From Candidatus Dormiibacterota bacterium (GTDB lineage Bacteria > Chloroflexota > Dormibacteria > UBA8260), in NCBI GenBank assembly GCA_955652455.1, contig CATPBU010000102.1, positions 1 through 9,333 of the forward strand: a stretch of DNA of 9,333 nucleotides. Reading direction: 5' to 3'. The notes beneath the pieces were generated by a model. It worked only from the letters and a program-made list of their open reading frames with translations, was not told where the DNA came from and ran no database searches. Shown here piece after piece: positions 1-6,145 of the stretch; the first letter of the stretch is position 1, and the number at the start of each line of letters is the position of its first letter. The position numbers were made by a program, and so were the translations under genes.

Positions 1-429
1 GACCACGAACGTGCCCATGGCGCGCTGTCCGAGAGTGCGCCCCTGCCACGCCACCAGGCCGCCGAAGTACAGGGCGCTGACCAGGGCGCCGACGACCCCC
101 AGGATCAGGAACCGGTTGGAGAGGTCGGTCGGGAAAGGCGGGAGTGCCTGACCTCTGGCCATCGGGTGGTCGTGGATGAACTGGAGGGCTGGAGCGAACA
201 GCAGCGGTACGGTCACCGGCAGCTCGACCGCGGTGAGCAGCAGGATGTCGACTAGGTACCCGAGGAAACGCGTCCAGAAGGATGCATAGATGAGTCCGGG
301 TGCGGGTCCAGGCGGCCCCCATGCGGCGGCCGCGGGCGGAGCTCCCGGGTACGCCGGCGCCCCCATCGGCGCCGGGTACTGAGGGTACGGGGGCGGCGGC
401 TCGTGAGGCGGTGGTGGATCGATGTTCAT
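1..429 (-). CDS. RDD-family membrane protein, C-terminus cut off by the window edge
   Basis: The first 143 codons of this gene are present. Residues 1-46 form a disordered Pro/Gly/Ala/Tyr-rich cytoplasmic tail. A first membrane helix follows at about 51-79, with Arg54 and Asp61 spaced as in RDD proteins (FWTRFLGYLVD). A second helix lies at about 106-128, followed by the motif GRTLGQRAMG at 130-139, which matches the G-x-T-x-G-x-R-x-x-G signature after the second helix in this family. The start is the ATG at 429-427, which overlaps the stop of the upstream peptidase gene (ATGA). An AAGGAG ribosome site at 440-435, 5 nt away, lies inside the last peptidase codons, so the two are probably translated together. 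RDD proteins are mostly uncharacterised; some act in ion or Na+/H+ transport. No substrate can be assigned here. The family call is firm, the function unknown. Confidence 0.85.
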   Translation of the reverse strand, partial: MNIDPPPPHEPPPPYPQYPAPMGAPAYPGAPPAAAAWGPPGPAPGLIYASFWTRFLGYLVDILLLTAVELPVTVPLLFAPALQFIHDHPMARGQALPPFPTDLSNRFLILGVVGALVSALYFGGLVAWQGRTLGQRAMGTFVV

Positions 430-1808
430 CCCATCTCCTTGGCGATCTCGTCCCACAGTCGCGCCAGCACGCGCACTCCCATGGCGTAGTGGTCGAGGTC
501 GAACTTCTCGTTGGGCGCGTGGATGTGGTCATCGGGGAGGCCGACGCCGACCAGTACCGATTGGATGCCGAGCAGGCGCTGGAAGACTTCGACCGGCGGG
601 ATCGAGCCACCCTCGCGGATGATCACGGGCTCCGTGCCGAACACCGCGCCCATGGCGCGCGACGCCGCCCGGACTGCGGGGTGATCGGTCGGCGTGATCA
701 CCGGGTTGCCACCCTCGCGCACCGTCACCTCGGCGGTCACACCAACCGGCGTCGACGCCCGCAGCGCCTCCGCCACCGCTTCTCCGATGACCGCGGGCTT
801 CTGCGCCGGCACCAGCCGGCAGCTGATCTTGGCGCCGGCACGGGCCGGGATGATCGTCTTGCTCCCGGGACCCTGGTAGCCGCCCCAGATGCCGTTGATC
901 TCGAGTGTCGGACGCACCCAGCGACGCTCGAGCACGCTCCACCCCTCCTCGCCCACCGTCTGAGTGATCCCGCCCGCGTCCGCCCGGAAGGTCGCCTCGT
1001 CAAACGGCAGCGACCGATACCCGGCGCGCTCCTCCTCGGTGGGCTCGACCACGTCGTCATAGAAGCCGGGCACCAACACCCGGCCGCTGACCGGGTCCTT
1101 GAGCGAGGCCAGCATCCGCGCCAGGGCCTCGATCGGGTTCTGCACCGCGCCGCCGAACGCGCCGGAATGGAGATCGAGCGACGGGCCGCGCACCTCCACC
1201 TCCACCCCGCTCAGACCGCGCAGCCCCACCGTCAGTGACGGCACACCGCGCGCGAAGATCCCGGTGTCGGAGATCACCGCGACGTCGGCGACGAGTCGGT
1301 CGCCCAGCGTCTCCACAAGCTGCTCGAAGTGCTCCGAGCCGATCTCCTCCTCACCCTCGACGAGCAGGCGCAGGTTGAGCGGCAGCTCGCCCCGGGTGCG
1401 CAGGTGCGCCTCCACCGCCTTGAGGTGCATGTACACCTGCCCCTTGTCGTCGACCGCGCCGCGCGCGTACAGCCTGCCGTCGCGCACCTCGGGCTCGAAC
1501 GGGGGCGACACCCACTCATCGAGCGGATCGACCGGCTGCACGTCGTGGTGCCCGTAGACCAGCACCGTCGGCAGCGACTCGTCGACGATCCGCTCGGCGT
1601 AGACCGCGGGGTGCCCATCCGTCGGGACCACCTCCACCGTGCCAAACCCAGCCGCTCGTGCCGCCGTGGCGACGTGCTCAGCGTTGCGACGGACGTCGGC
1701 GGCCCGGGCGGGGTCGGCCGAGATGCTCGGGATCCGCAACAGTTCGATGAGCTCGTCCACGAAGCGGGGCTGGTTGGCCGCGCAGTAGTCGTCGAGATCG
1801 TGTGCCAT
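426..1808 (-). CDS. M20-family metallodipeptidase / amidohydrolase (460 aa)
   Basis: This is a cytoplasmic zinc exopeptidase of clan MH that cleaves dipeptides or N-acyl amino acids, of the carnosinase/PepV-like type. The full di-metal set can be read: GHHDV with His87 and Asp89, the bridging Asp120 in GAVDDKG, the catalytic and metal Glu154-Glu155 in EGEEEIGS, Asp181 in ISDT, and His430 in HAPNEK. The lid/dimerisation domain spans about 190-375 and includes DLHSGAFGG and NPIEA. The length is normal for the family. I chose the ATG at 1808 (MAHDLDDY). The open frame continues to 1958, but that extension would run through the divergent promoter region and has no family similarity. No Shine-Dalgarno is seen; a TACGCT -10 element sits 8 nt before the ATG, which suggests a nearly leaderless message. 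The last codons carry the ribosome site for the RDD gene. The substrate is not determined. Confidence 0.93.
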   Translation of the reverse strand: MAHDLDDYCAANQPRFVDELIELLRIPSISADPARAADVRRNAEHVATAARAAGFGTVEVVPTDGHPAVYAERIVDESLPTVLVYGHHDVQPVDPLDEWVSPPFEPEVRDGRLYARGAVDDKGQVYMHLKAVEAHLRTRGELPLNLRLLVEGEEEIGSEHFEQLVETLGDRLVADVAVISDTGIFARGVPSLTVGLRGLSGVEVEVRGPSLDLHSGAFGGAVQNPIEALARMLASLKDPVSGRVLVPGFYDDVVEPTEEERAGYRSLPFDEATFRADAGGITQTVGEEGWSVLERRWVRPTLEINGIWGGYQGPGSKTIIPARAGAKISCRLVPAQKPAVIGEAVAEALRASTPVGVTAEVTVREGGNPVITPTDHPAVRAASRAMGAVFGTEPVIIREGGSIPPVEVFQRLLGIQSVLVGVGLPDDHIHAPNEKFDLDHYAMGVRVLARLWDEIAKEMG

Positions 1809-1816
1809 GGACTGCG

Positions 1817-1822
1817 AGCGTA
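1817..1822 (-). promoter_or_regulatory. Putative -10 element (TACGCT) of the peptidase gene
   Basis: On the minus strand TACGCT lies 8 nt before the ATG at 1808. Transcription starting about 7 nt past the -10 would give a leader of 0-2 nt. With a 17-nt spacer the -35 position reads TGCGAC (1845-1840), a weak match to TTGACA. No ribosome site is seen, which fits a leaderless message. The start site is inferred from spacing only. Confidence 0.45.
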
Positions 1823-1895
1823 GCCGGGACGGAGGCGAGGTCGCAGAGGGGCTGCGCAGTCGCTGCCACAACGTGCGCTGACGGCGATTCCGGTG

Positions 1896-1901
1896 TACGG
1901 T
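1896..1901 (+). promoter_or_regulatory. Possible -10 element (TACGGT) of the small coiled-coil gene
   Basis: TACGGT lies about 50 nt before the ATG at 1952, in the 143-nt divergent intergenic region. A start about 7 nt downstream would give a leader of roughly 44 nt that includes the AGGAG site at 1942-1946. No convincing -35 hexamer is seen at the usual distance. This is a weak call. Confidence 0.25.
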
Positions 1902-1951
1902 CGGCCCAGCAGGTCTCTCCATCCCCACTCCACGTTCCCCCAGGAGATCCC

Positions 1952-2365
1952 ATGGCACTGCACCCCACCCCCGCGGTCGATTCGATCGAGGACACTCGCG
2001 AGCGCATCATCGAGCTGGTCGGCACGCGGACGGACACGCTGGCCAAGCCTGCCACGGTCGCGGACACGCCGGTCATCCTCTCCCTCCAGCTGCTGGCGAT
2101 CGACAACTTCGTCGAGATGATCCGGCTGCGCACTGAGATCGCCGAGAAGGACCGCCGCATCGGCACCCTGACCGTCGGGCTGCGCACCTGGCGCGAAAGG
2201 GCCGGCATGGAGCAGGCGACCCGTCGGCGTGACCTCGCTGAGGCATACGACCGTGAACGCGAGGTCATCAGCCTGCTGCACCAGCAGATGCAGGTGGCCG
2301 ACACGGCCACAGCCGAGCTGGAACGGATCCGCTCGCTGTCCTGGTGGCGCCGCCTCCGCGGCTGA
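1952..2365 (+). CDS. Small coiled-coil protein of unknown function (137 aa)
   Basis: I do not recognise this protein. The start ATG at 1952 has an AGGAG site at 1942-1946, 5 nt away, which decides it over the upstream in-frame ATG at 1802. The protein has no signal peptide or membrane segment. A helical N-terminal part (about 10-56) includes a short hydrophobic stretch around VILSLQLLAI (41-50). Charged residues with regular hydrophobic spacing from about 57 to 127 predict a long helix or coiled coil. The protein ends with the aromatic/basic tail WWRRLRG. It is divergent from the peptidase gene and lies 50 nt ahead of the MarR gene on the same strand. Codon use is GC-rich like its neighbours, so it is probably a real gene. 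Function could be structural or protein-binding; nothing in the sequence points to one role. Confidence 0.72.
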   Translation: MALHPTPAVDSIEDTRERIIELVGTRTDTLAKPATVADTPVILSLQLLAIDNFVEMIRLRTEIAEKDRRIGTLTVGLRTWRERAGMEQATRRRDLAEAYDREREVISLLHQQMQVADTATAELERIRSLSWWRRLRG

Positions 2366-2403
2366 TCGCCTGCGCGGGATCGCGCGAGTGGCGTACTTCC
2401 CCC

Positions 2404-2409
2404 TACCAT
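2404..2409 (+). promoter_or_regulatory. Putative -10 element (TACCAT) of the MarR gene
   Basis: TACCAT is followed by exactly 6 nt and then the GTG start at 2416. This is the classic actinobacterial layout for a leaderless message that begins at the start codon. No Shine-Dalgarno is seen upstream of the GTG, and no clear -35 hexamer is visible. The same 6-nt spacing occurs at the histidine kinase gene at 4934. Confidence 0.5.
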
Positions 2410-2415
2410 CCCGCT

Positions 2416-2925
2416 GTGACCGAGGGGCCAGTCACGCAGCTCCAACCCACTCGCAAGGCGCACGGCTGGGCGCGCCGGGCCGAACGCGTCGACCTGGGGC
2501 AGACGATCGCGCGTCTCCGTCGGGCGCTCCGCCGTGCCATCGCCCGCCGCATGGACATCGAGGCGCTGCCCGACGCGCAGGTTGAGCTGGTCCAGGTGGT
2601 GGATGCCGCTCCCGGCATCCGTGTCAACGACGCGGCGACGCAGATGGGGGTGGCCGGTAACACCGTCAGCACGCTGATCAGCAGACTGGTGGCCACGGGC
2701 ATCCTCGAGCGCACTGCGGATCCCAGCGACGGGCGCGGCGGCTGCCTCAACCTGACCGCCGCCGGCCAGGCCAGGGTCACCGGGTGGCGAACCCACCGCA
2801 CCGCGATCATCGAAGAGGCGCTGGCGAAGCTCGACCTCGCCGACGGCGCCGCGATCGAGGCCGCGCTGCCCGCGCTGTGGCGGCTCAGCCGTCTTCTCGA
2901 GGCCCTCGACGACAGCTCCTCGTAA
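2416..2925 (+). CDS. MarR-family winged-helix transcriptional regulator (169 aa)
   Basis: This is a dimeric DNA-binding regulator. From the GTG start at 2416 the layout is a basic N-terminal segment, a dimerisation helix at about 28-48, a helix-turn-helix at about 66-95 (VNDAATQMGVAGNTVSTLIS), the wing with the signature DPSDGRGG at 102-109 followed by LNLTAAG, and C-terminal helices at about 120-165 that complete the dimer interface. This is the normal MarR length. An in-frame ATG at 2344 would add residues overlapping the upstream gene and lacks family similarity. The GTG sits 6 nt after a TACCAT -10 element, so a leaderless start is likely. It lies upstream of and co-directional with the KimA-like permease, and two dyad-symmetric sequences fall in the gap. 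That makes the permease a candidate target, which is an inference. The ligand is unknown. Confidence 0.88.
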   Translation: MTEGPVTQLQPTRKAHGWARRAERVDLGQTIARLRRALRRAIARRMDIEALPDAQVELVQVVDAAPGIRVNDAATQMGVAGNTVSTLISRLVATGILERTADPSDGRGGCLNLTAAGQARVTGWRTHRTAIIEEALAKLDLADGAAIEAALPALWRLSRLLEALDDSSS

Positions 2926-2966
2926 GCCTGTCACCTCCCATCACCGCATCCCTGCGCGCTTACGAG
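2919..2966 (+). repeat. 9-bp perfect inverted repeat across the MarR stop codon
   Basis: CTCGTAAGC at 2919-2927 is perfectly complementary to GCTTACGAG at 2958-2966, with a 30-nt loop. The left arm contains the MarR stop codon TAA (2923-2925). No T-run follows the right arm, so it is not a standard intrinsic terminator. It could be a weak terminator, an RNA stem, or two operator half-sites. Confidence 0.5.
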
Positions 2967-2973
2967 TCGCTGG

Positions 2974-2995
2974 CTCAGAGCTGCGCAGCGCTCAG
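2974..2995 (+). promoter_or_regulatory. Imperfect 22-bp palindrome upstream of the KimA-like gene (possible operator)
   Basis: The perfect core GCTGCGCAGC (2980-2989) extends to a 22-bp dyad (2974-2995) with two mismatched pairs. It ends next to the position expected for the -35 of the putative -10 at 3020-3025. Its size and placement would suit a MarR-type operator, and a MarR gene lies directly upstream. The core 9-mer also occurs inside coding regions here, so the evidence is positional only. Confidence 0.3.
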
Positions 2996-3019
2996 TTCCA
3001 CACCGAGGATCCCACCGCG

Positions 3020-3025
3020 TAGAGT
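3020..3025 (+). promoter_or_regulatory. Putative -10 element (TAGAGT) of the KimA-like gene
   Basis: TAGAGT lies 12 nt before the ATG at 3038, so a start about 7 nt downstream would leave a leader of about 5-6 nt. No Shine-Dalgarno is present. The -35 position (2996-3001, TTCCAC, 18-nt spacer) is a poor match. Confidence 0.42.
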
Positions 3026-3037
3026 GCCCTGACGCAG

Positions 3038-4924
3038 ATGGCAACCGCAGTGCCTGCGCAGACCGAACGAGCGTCACGTCGCGGCAAGATCGCAGGGCTC
3101 GGGCCCGTTCTCTGCTGGGCGGTGGTCTTCGCCGATCTCGGCACCTCGGTGTACTACACGCCGGGCATCCTGTTCGCGCAGTTCGGGTTGCACGCCGCCC
3201 TGTTCGTCGGACTCACTCTCATCGTCTTCGTGCTGCTGACCGCCAAGTACGCGGAGGTGACCATCCGCTATCCCGAGGGGGGAGGCGTCGTCACCGTCGG
3301 CACCCATGCCGTCAATGGCTGGGTCGGGCTCATCGGCGGACTGTTGATCCTGGTCGACTACTTCCTCACCTCGGCGCTGAGCGCGGTGTCCGGCGTCACC
3401 TACCTCGGCACCGTTGCCCCGGCTGTGATCGGCGTCGTGGTGCCGTGCACCGTCGCCGCACTTGTGTTCATCGCCGTGCTCAACCTCATGGGCATCAGCG
3501 CCGACGCCAAGGTCACCGCGGTGATCGCTGCCGCGGCGGTGCTCAGCCAGCTCAGCGTGGTGGTCGCGGTGATCGCACACGCCGGCCTCGGCCCCGCGCT
3601 GGCTGCGGTGCCCCAGGTCTTCTCCGCCCATCTCACCGGCCTCGGCCTGCTCACCGGCTACGCGGGAGCGTTCCTGGCGTTCAGTGGCCTCGAGAGCATC
3701 TCGCAGCTGTCCCCGGCGATGGCCGAGCCCCGCCGCCGCGTGGCGCCACGGACGATGGTGCTGGTGATCGTCACCGTCGCCCTTACCAGTCCGCTGCTGA
3801 CGCTGTGGTCGACGACCTTGCTGAAAGGCGCCACCGACCCGAACCAGTTCATCTCGCTTCTCGCCGGCTACGCCGCGGGGCCGGGTTTGCAGACGGAGGT
3901 GGCGCTGACCGCTGCTCTGCTTCTCGTGTTCGCGGCCAACACAGCGACGATCGGCTGTTACCACGTCTTCCTCGCGCTGTCGCGGATGCGCTTCCTTCCC
4001 GAGTTTCTGCAGCAACGCAATCGGTTCCGCGACACACCCCATTGGGCCATCCTGGTGGCAGCGGGGGTTCCCGTCGCGATCGTCGTCATCACCCGCGGCA
4101 GCGCCATCGTGCTCGGGGATCTGTACGCGTTCGGACTGCTGGGCGCCTTCAGTGTGACCTGCGTCTCGCTCGACATCGTGCGCTGGCGAGAACGGCGGCA
4201 TCAGGGCCGCCCGGTCGGGTCGGGGCAGGCCGACATCCGCGTGCACACGTCCACGCCGGTGTTCGCCATCGGCGTGATCACGTCAGTCCTCGTCGTGACT
4301 GCATGGACGACGAACCTCTTCGCCAAACCTCTGGCGACGCTCTTTGGCGGCAGCCTGACCCTGCTCGGACTGGCAATCGTCGCGGCAACCCAATGGCGCC
4401 GCCGCCGCCGTGGTCGGCCCGGCCGGGTGCCACACGCTGAGATGATCGAGCGGCTGCGGATTGCCACCGACCCGAATGGCAGACCGCCCGTGATCGCGCT
4501 GCTGCACGGCTCGACGGATGAGGTGACCGCGCTCGTCGATATCGCGGCCGAGGCTTCCGCGGGCGCGCCATTGCTATTCCTCTTTGTCGGTGGCGCCGCG
4601 TACAGCCAGGCGGCCAGGCAACTGCGGGAGATAGTCGATCCCTACCTCCTCGACGAGGACGCCCACGCCGCTTTTCGCGCCGTACAGGCTAGGTGCGGGC
4701 CTCGGGCCCGGCATCGCCTCGTGTACGCAGCGGGGACGGGCGACTGGACCACCGGCGCGCAGCGCGCCCTCCAGTACTTCGATGGAGATGGCCGCGTCGT
4801 CCTCCTCACCGAGGATGCGGACGAGATGGGAACACCCGCGGCCCAGATGGAGCGTCCGACCGACGCTTCGGGCGTGTCCGTGGTCCTGTGGAACATGGCG
4901 GCGCCCGAGCCGGCAGCACACTAG
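3038..4924 (+). CDS. KimA-like APC-superfamily permease, probable potassium importer (628 aa)
   Basis: This is an integral membrane transporter of about 12 helices (roughly 21-455) with a soluble C-terminal domain (about 465-628), similar in layout and length to Bacillus subtilis KimA (607 aa). Aligned by eye from memory, residues reported to bind K+ in KimA are kept: Asp33 and Tyr40 (KimA Asp36, Tyr43) in FADLGTSVYY, Asp107 and Thr111 (Asp117, Thr121) in LVDYFLT, and Tyr363 (Tyr377) in DLYAFG. Ser216 replaces Thr230. YPEGGG (78-83), NLMG (149-152) and AANT (299-302) also fit the family. The C-terminal domain begins with a USP-like strand-helix-strand (VIALLHGSTDE). The neighbouring kdp genes support K+ over amino acids as substrate. 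No c-di-AMP riboswitch is seen. The stop lies 9 nt before the kinase gene, which suggests an operon. A general amino-acid permease remains possible. Confidence 0.8.
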   Translation: MATAVPAQTERASRRGKIAGLGPVLCWAVVFADLGTSVYYTPGILFAQFGLHAALFVGLTLIVFVLLTAKYAEVTIRYPEGGGVVTVGTHAVNGWVGLIGGLLILVDYFLTSALSAVSGVTYLGTVAPAVIGVVVPCTVAALVFIAVLNLMGISADAKVTAVIAAAAVLSQLSVVVAVIAHAGLGPALAAVPQVFSAHLTGLGLLTGYAGAFLAFSGLESISQLSPAMAEPRRRVAPRTMVLVIVTVALTSPLLTLWSTTLLKGATDPNQFISLLAGYAAGPGLQTEVALTAALLLVFAANTATIGCYHVFLALSRMRFLPEFLQQRNRFRDTPHWAILVAAGVPVAIVVITRGSAIVLGDLYAFGLLGAFSVTCVSLDIVRWRERRHQGRPVGSGQADIRVHTSTPVFAIGVITSVLVVTAWTTNLFAKPLATLFGGSLTLLGLAIVAATQWRRRRRGRPGRVPHAEMIERLRIATDPNGRPPVIALLHGSTDEVTALVDIAAEASAGAPLLFLFVGGAAYSQAARQLREIVDPYLLDEDAHAAFRAVQARCGPRARHRLVYAAGTGDWTTGAQRALQYFDGDGRVVLLTEDADEMGTPAAQMERPTDASGVSVVLWNMAAPEPAAH

Positions 4925-4927
4925 GCT
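4922..4927 (+). promoter_or_regulatory. Putative -10 element (TAGGCT) overlapping the permease stop
   Basis: TAGGCT includes the permease stop codon TAG and is followed by exactly 6 nt and the ATG of the kinase gene at 4934. This is the same spacing as at the MarR gene. It could provide a separate leaderless transcript for the kinase inside the two-gene operon. No -35 match is visible (the region is all G and C), so this is a moderate to weak call. Confidence 0.4.
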
Positions 4928-4933
4928 CGACTG

Positions 4934-6145
4934 ATGAAGGGCAGCCGCGCCGGCCCGACGCGCCGTCTCCTTGGTGTTGGCTCCGCGCTGGTGGCACCGG
5001 TCCTCGCCACCGTCGCGCTGCTGCCGTTGGGTGGCGGGACCTCACGGGACTACATCTTCGTCTACCTGGCCATCGTCGCCATCCTGGCTGTGGTCAGCGG
5101 GCTCGTCCCTGCCCTGGTCGCAGCAGCGGTCAGCTTCCTGCTCGTCGACTACTTCTTCGTCCCTCCGCTGCACACGCTCTCGATCGCCGATGAGACCGAC
5201 GTTGTCAACCTGCTCGTGTTCTTCGGCGCTGCCGGGCTGGTCGGTGGTCTCGGCTCTCGCCGCCGGCGCGCCCAGTTGAACGCCGAGGCGCTGTCGGCCG
5301 ACCTGCGTCGAGCCAACAACGACCTGGCGCGGCTCAACCAGGAGCAGGCGGAGGCCGCCGCAGTCGCCGTCCGGCTGGCTCGCACCGAACAGCAGGTGCA
5401 TGTGCTCGAGGAGACGGACCGGCTGCGCGCCGATCTGCTCGCCAACGTGTCCCACGAGGTTCGTACTCCGCTGGCCACCATTCTCACCGGCACCACCGGC
5501 CTGCTCGACAACCCGGCGCTGGCTCCCGTGCTGCACACCGAGGTGCAGAGCATCGTCGGTGAGACACGGCATCTCGCACGGCTGGTGTCCGACATGCTCG
5601 ACCTGGGTCGCATCGAGGGGCATGCCCTGCGTCTCCACCTCGCCGACGTCGACCTGCACGAAGCGATCGACGCCGCGGTCGAGCGGCTGCACCGAACCGC
5701 CCCTCAACGTCCGGTGGTCGTAGACATCGGTGACCCTCTGGAGGTGGTCGCCGATTGGCCCCGGCTTGGTCAGGTGTTCGACAACCTGCTCGCCAACGCC
5801 GACCGGTACGCGCCACCGGGCAGCCCGATCCGTATCGAGGCTGCGCCCGGCAAGCGTTCGATGGTTGTGGTGCGGATCATCGACCGCGGTCCGGGTATCC
5901 CCGCGGATCAGCGCGAGCGCGTCTTCGAGCGCTTTGTGCGATCCGAAGACGGTAGCGGCAGCAACGCCGGCATCGGCACGGGCCTCGGGCTCGCGATCGT
6001 CCGTGGGATCGTCGATGCACATGCGGGACGCGTCTGGGTCGAGGAGCCGCGCGACGGCGAGGGCGGCAGGTTCGCGTTCGCACTCCCTGCTGCCGAGCCG
6101 TCAGCGGTCGCTGGCGAGGATGTGAACGTCGACGTCGACGAGTAG
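4934..6145 (+). CDS. DUF4118 membrane sensor histidine kinase, like the C-terminal half of KdpD (403 aa)
   Basis: This is a two-component sensor kinase that autophosphorylates on His174. Four closely packed helices (about 12-33, 41-57, 58-76, 89-106) form a DUF4118 module with the family motif DYFFVPPLHTLSI (72-84). A coiled linker spans 111-165. The HisKA domain carries the H-box NVSHEVRTPL (171-180). The HATPase domain has its N-box at NLLANADRY (284-292), G1 DRGPGIP (317-323), F-box ERFVRS (332-337) and G2 GTGLGL (348-353). DUF4118 next to HisKA/HATPase is the layout of KdpD after its cytoplasmic N-terminal region, and that region is absent here. It lies instead in the convergent gene at 6101-8296. 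The last 14 codons extend past the ATPase core and overlap that gene. A K+-linked signal is inferred from context. No cognate response regulator is in the window. Confidence 0.9.
   Translation: MKGSRAGPTRRLLGVGSALVAPVLATVALLPLGGGTSRDYIFVYLAIVAILAVVSGLVPALVAAAVSFLLVDYFFVPPLHTLSIADETDVVNLLVFFGAAGLVGGLGSRRRRAQLNAEALSADLRRANNDLARLNQEQAEAAAVAVRLARTEQQVHVLEETDRLRADLLANVSHEVRTPLATILTGTTGLLDNPALAPVLHTEVQSIVGETRHLARLVSDMLDLGRIEGHALRLHLADVDLHEAIDAAVERLHRTAPQRPVVVDIGDPLEVVADWPRLGQVFDNLLANADRYAPPGSPIRIEAAPGKRSMVVVRIIDRGPGIPADQRERVFERFVRSEDGSGSNAGIGTGLGLAIVRGIVDAHAGRVWVEEPRDGEGGRFAFALPAAEPSAVAGEDVNVDVDE
6101..6145. other. Tail-to-tail overlap of the kinase and KdpD-like genes (45 bp)
   Basis: The plus-strand kinase stop (TAG, 6143-6145) lies 42 nt beyond the minus-strand stop (complement of TCA, 6101-6103). 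Each gene contributes 14 sense codons plus its stop. The codons are exactly opposed, so each plus codon pairs with one minus codon. A perfect 14-bp palindrome (6127-6140, core GTCGACGTCGAC) encodes alternating Val and Asp on both strands. No terminator hairpin with a T-run is seen here. Confidence 0.95.

Noticed and set aside
300..1238. Long plus-strand open frame of 312 codons opposite the peptidase
   Set aside because: It is antisense to a peptidase with complete catalytic motifs, is rich in Arg/His/Ala/Asp as GC-rich shadow frames are, and has no ribosome site or recognisable domain.
1851..1860. Shared GCTGCGCAG core between the divergent promoter region and the dyad at 2980
   Set aside because: The same 9-mer also occurs within kdpC and the KdpD-like gene, so it is not specific enough to claim a regulon.
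1810..1861. 7-bp inverted repeat GACTGCG...CGCAGTC in the divergent region
   Set aside because: Short arms 38 nt apart overlap the peptidase start region. The chance level is high and nothing else supports it.
2372..2385. GCGCG-GGAT-CGCGC hairpin after the small coiled-coil gene
   Set aside because: It has only a 5-bp stem and no T-run, and such short GC stems are expected by chance at this base composition. Not called a terminator.
2926..3037. c-di-AMP (ydaO-type) riboswitch ahead of the KimA-like gene
   Set aside because: The gap is only 112 nt, a -10 element sits 12 nt before the start, and no conserved riboswitch core is visible.
3074..4246. 390-codon minus-strand open frame opposite the permease
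   Set aside because: Its composition (His/Asp/Gly/Arg/Glu-rich, low complexity) is typical of an antisense shadow. The plus strand encodes a transporter with conserved binding residues.
3038..4924. Annotation as a general amino-acid permease
   Set aside because: The KimA-type Asp/Tyr/Thr positions, the soluble C-terminal domain and the kdp neighbourhood favour K+. It is kept only as a stated alternative.
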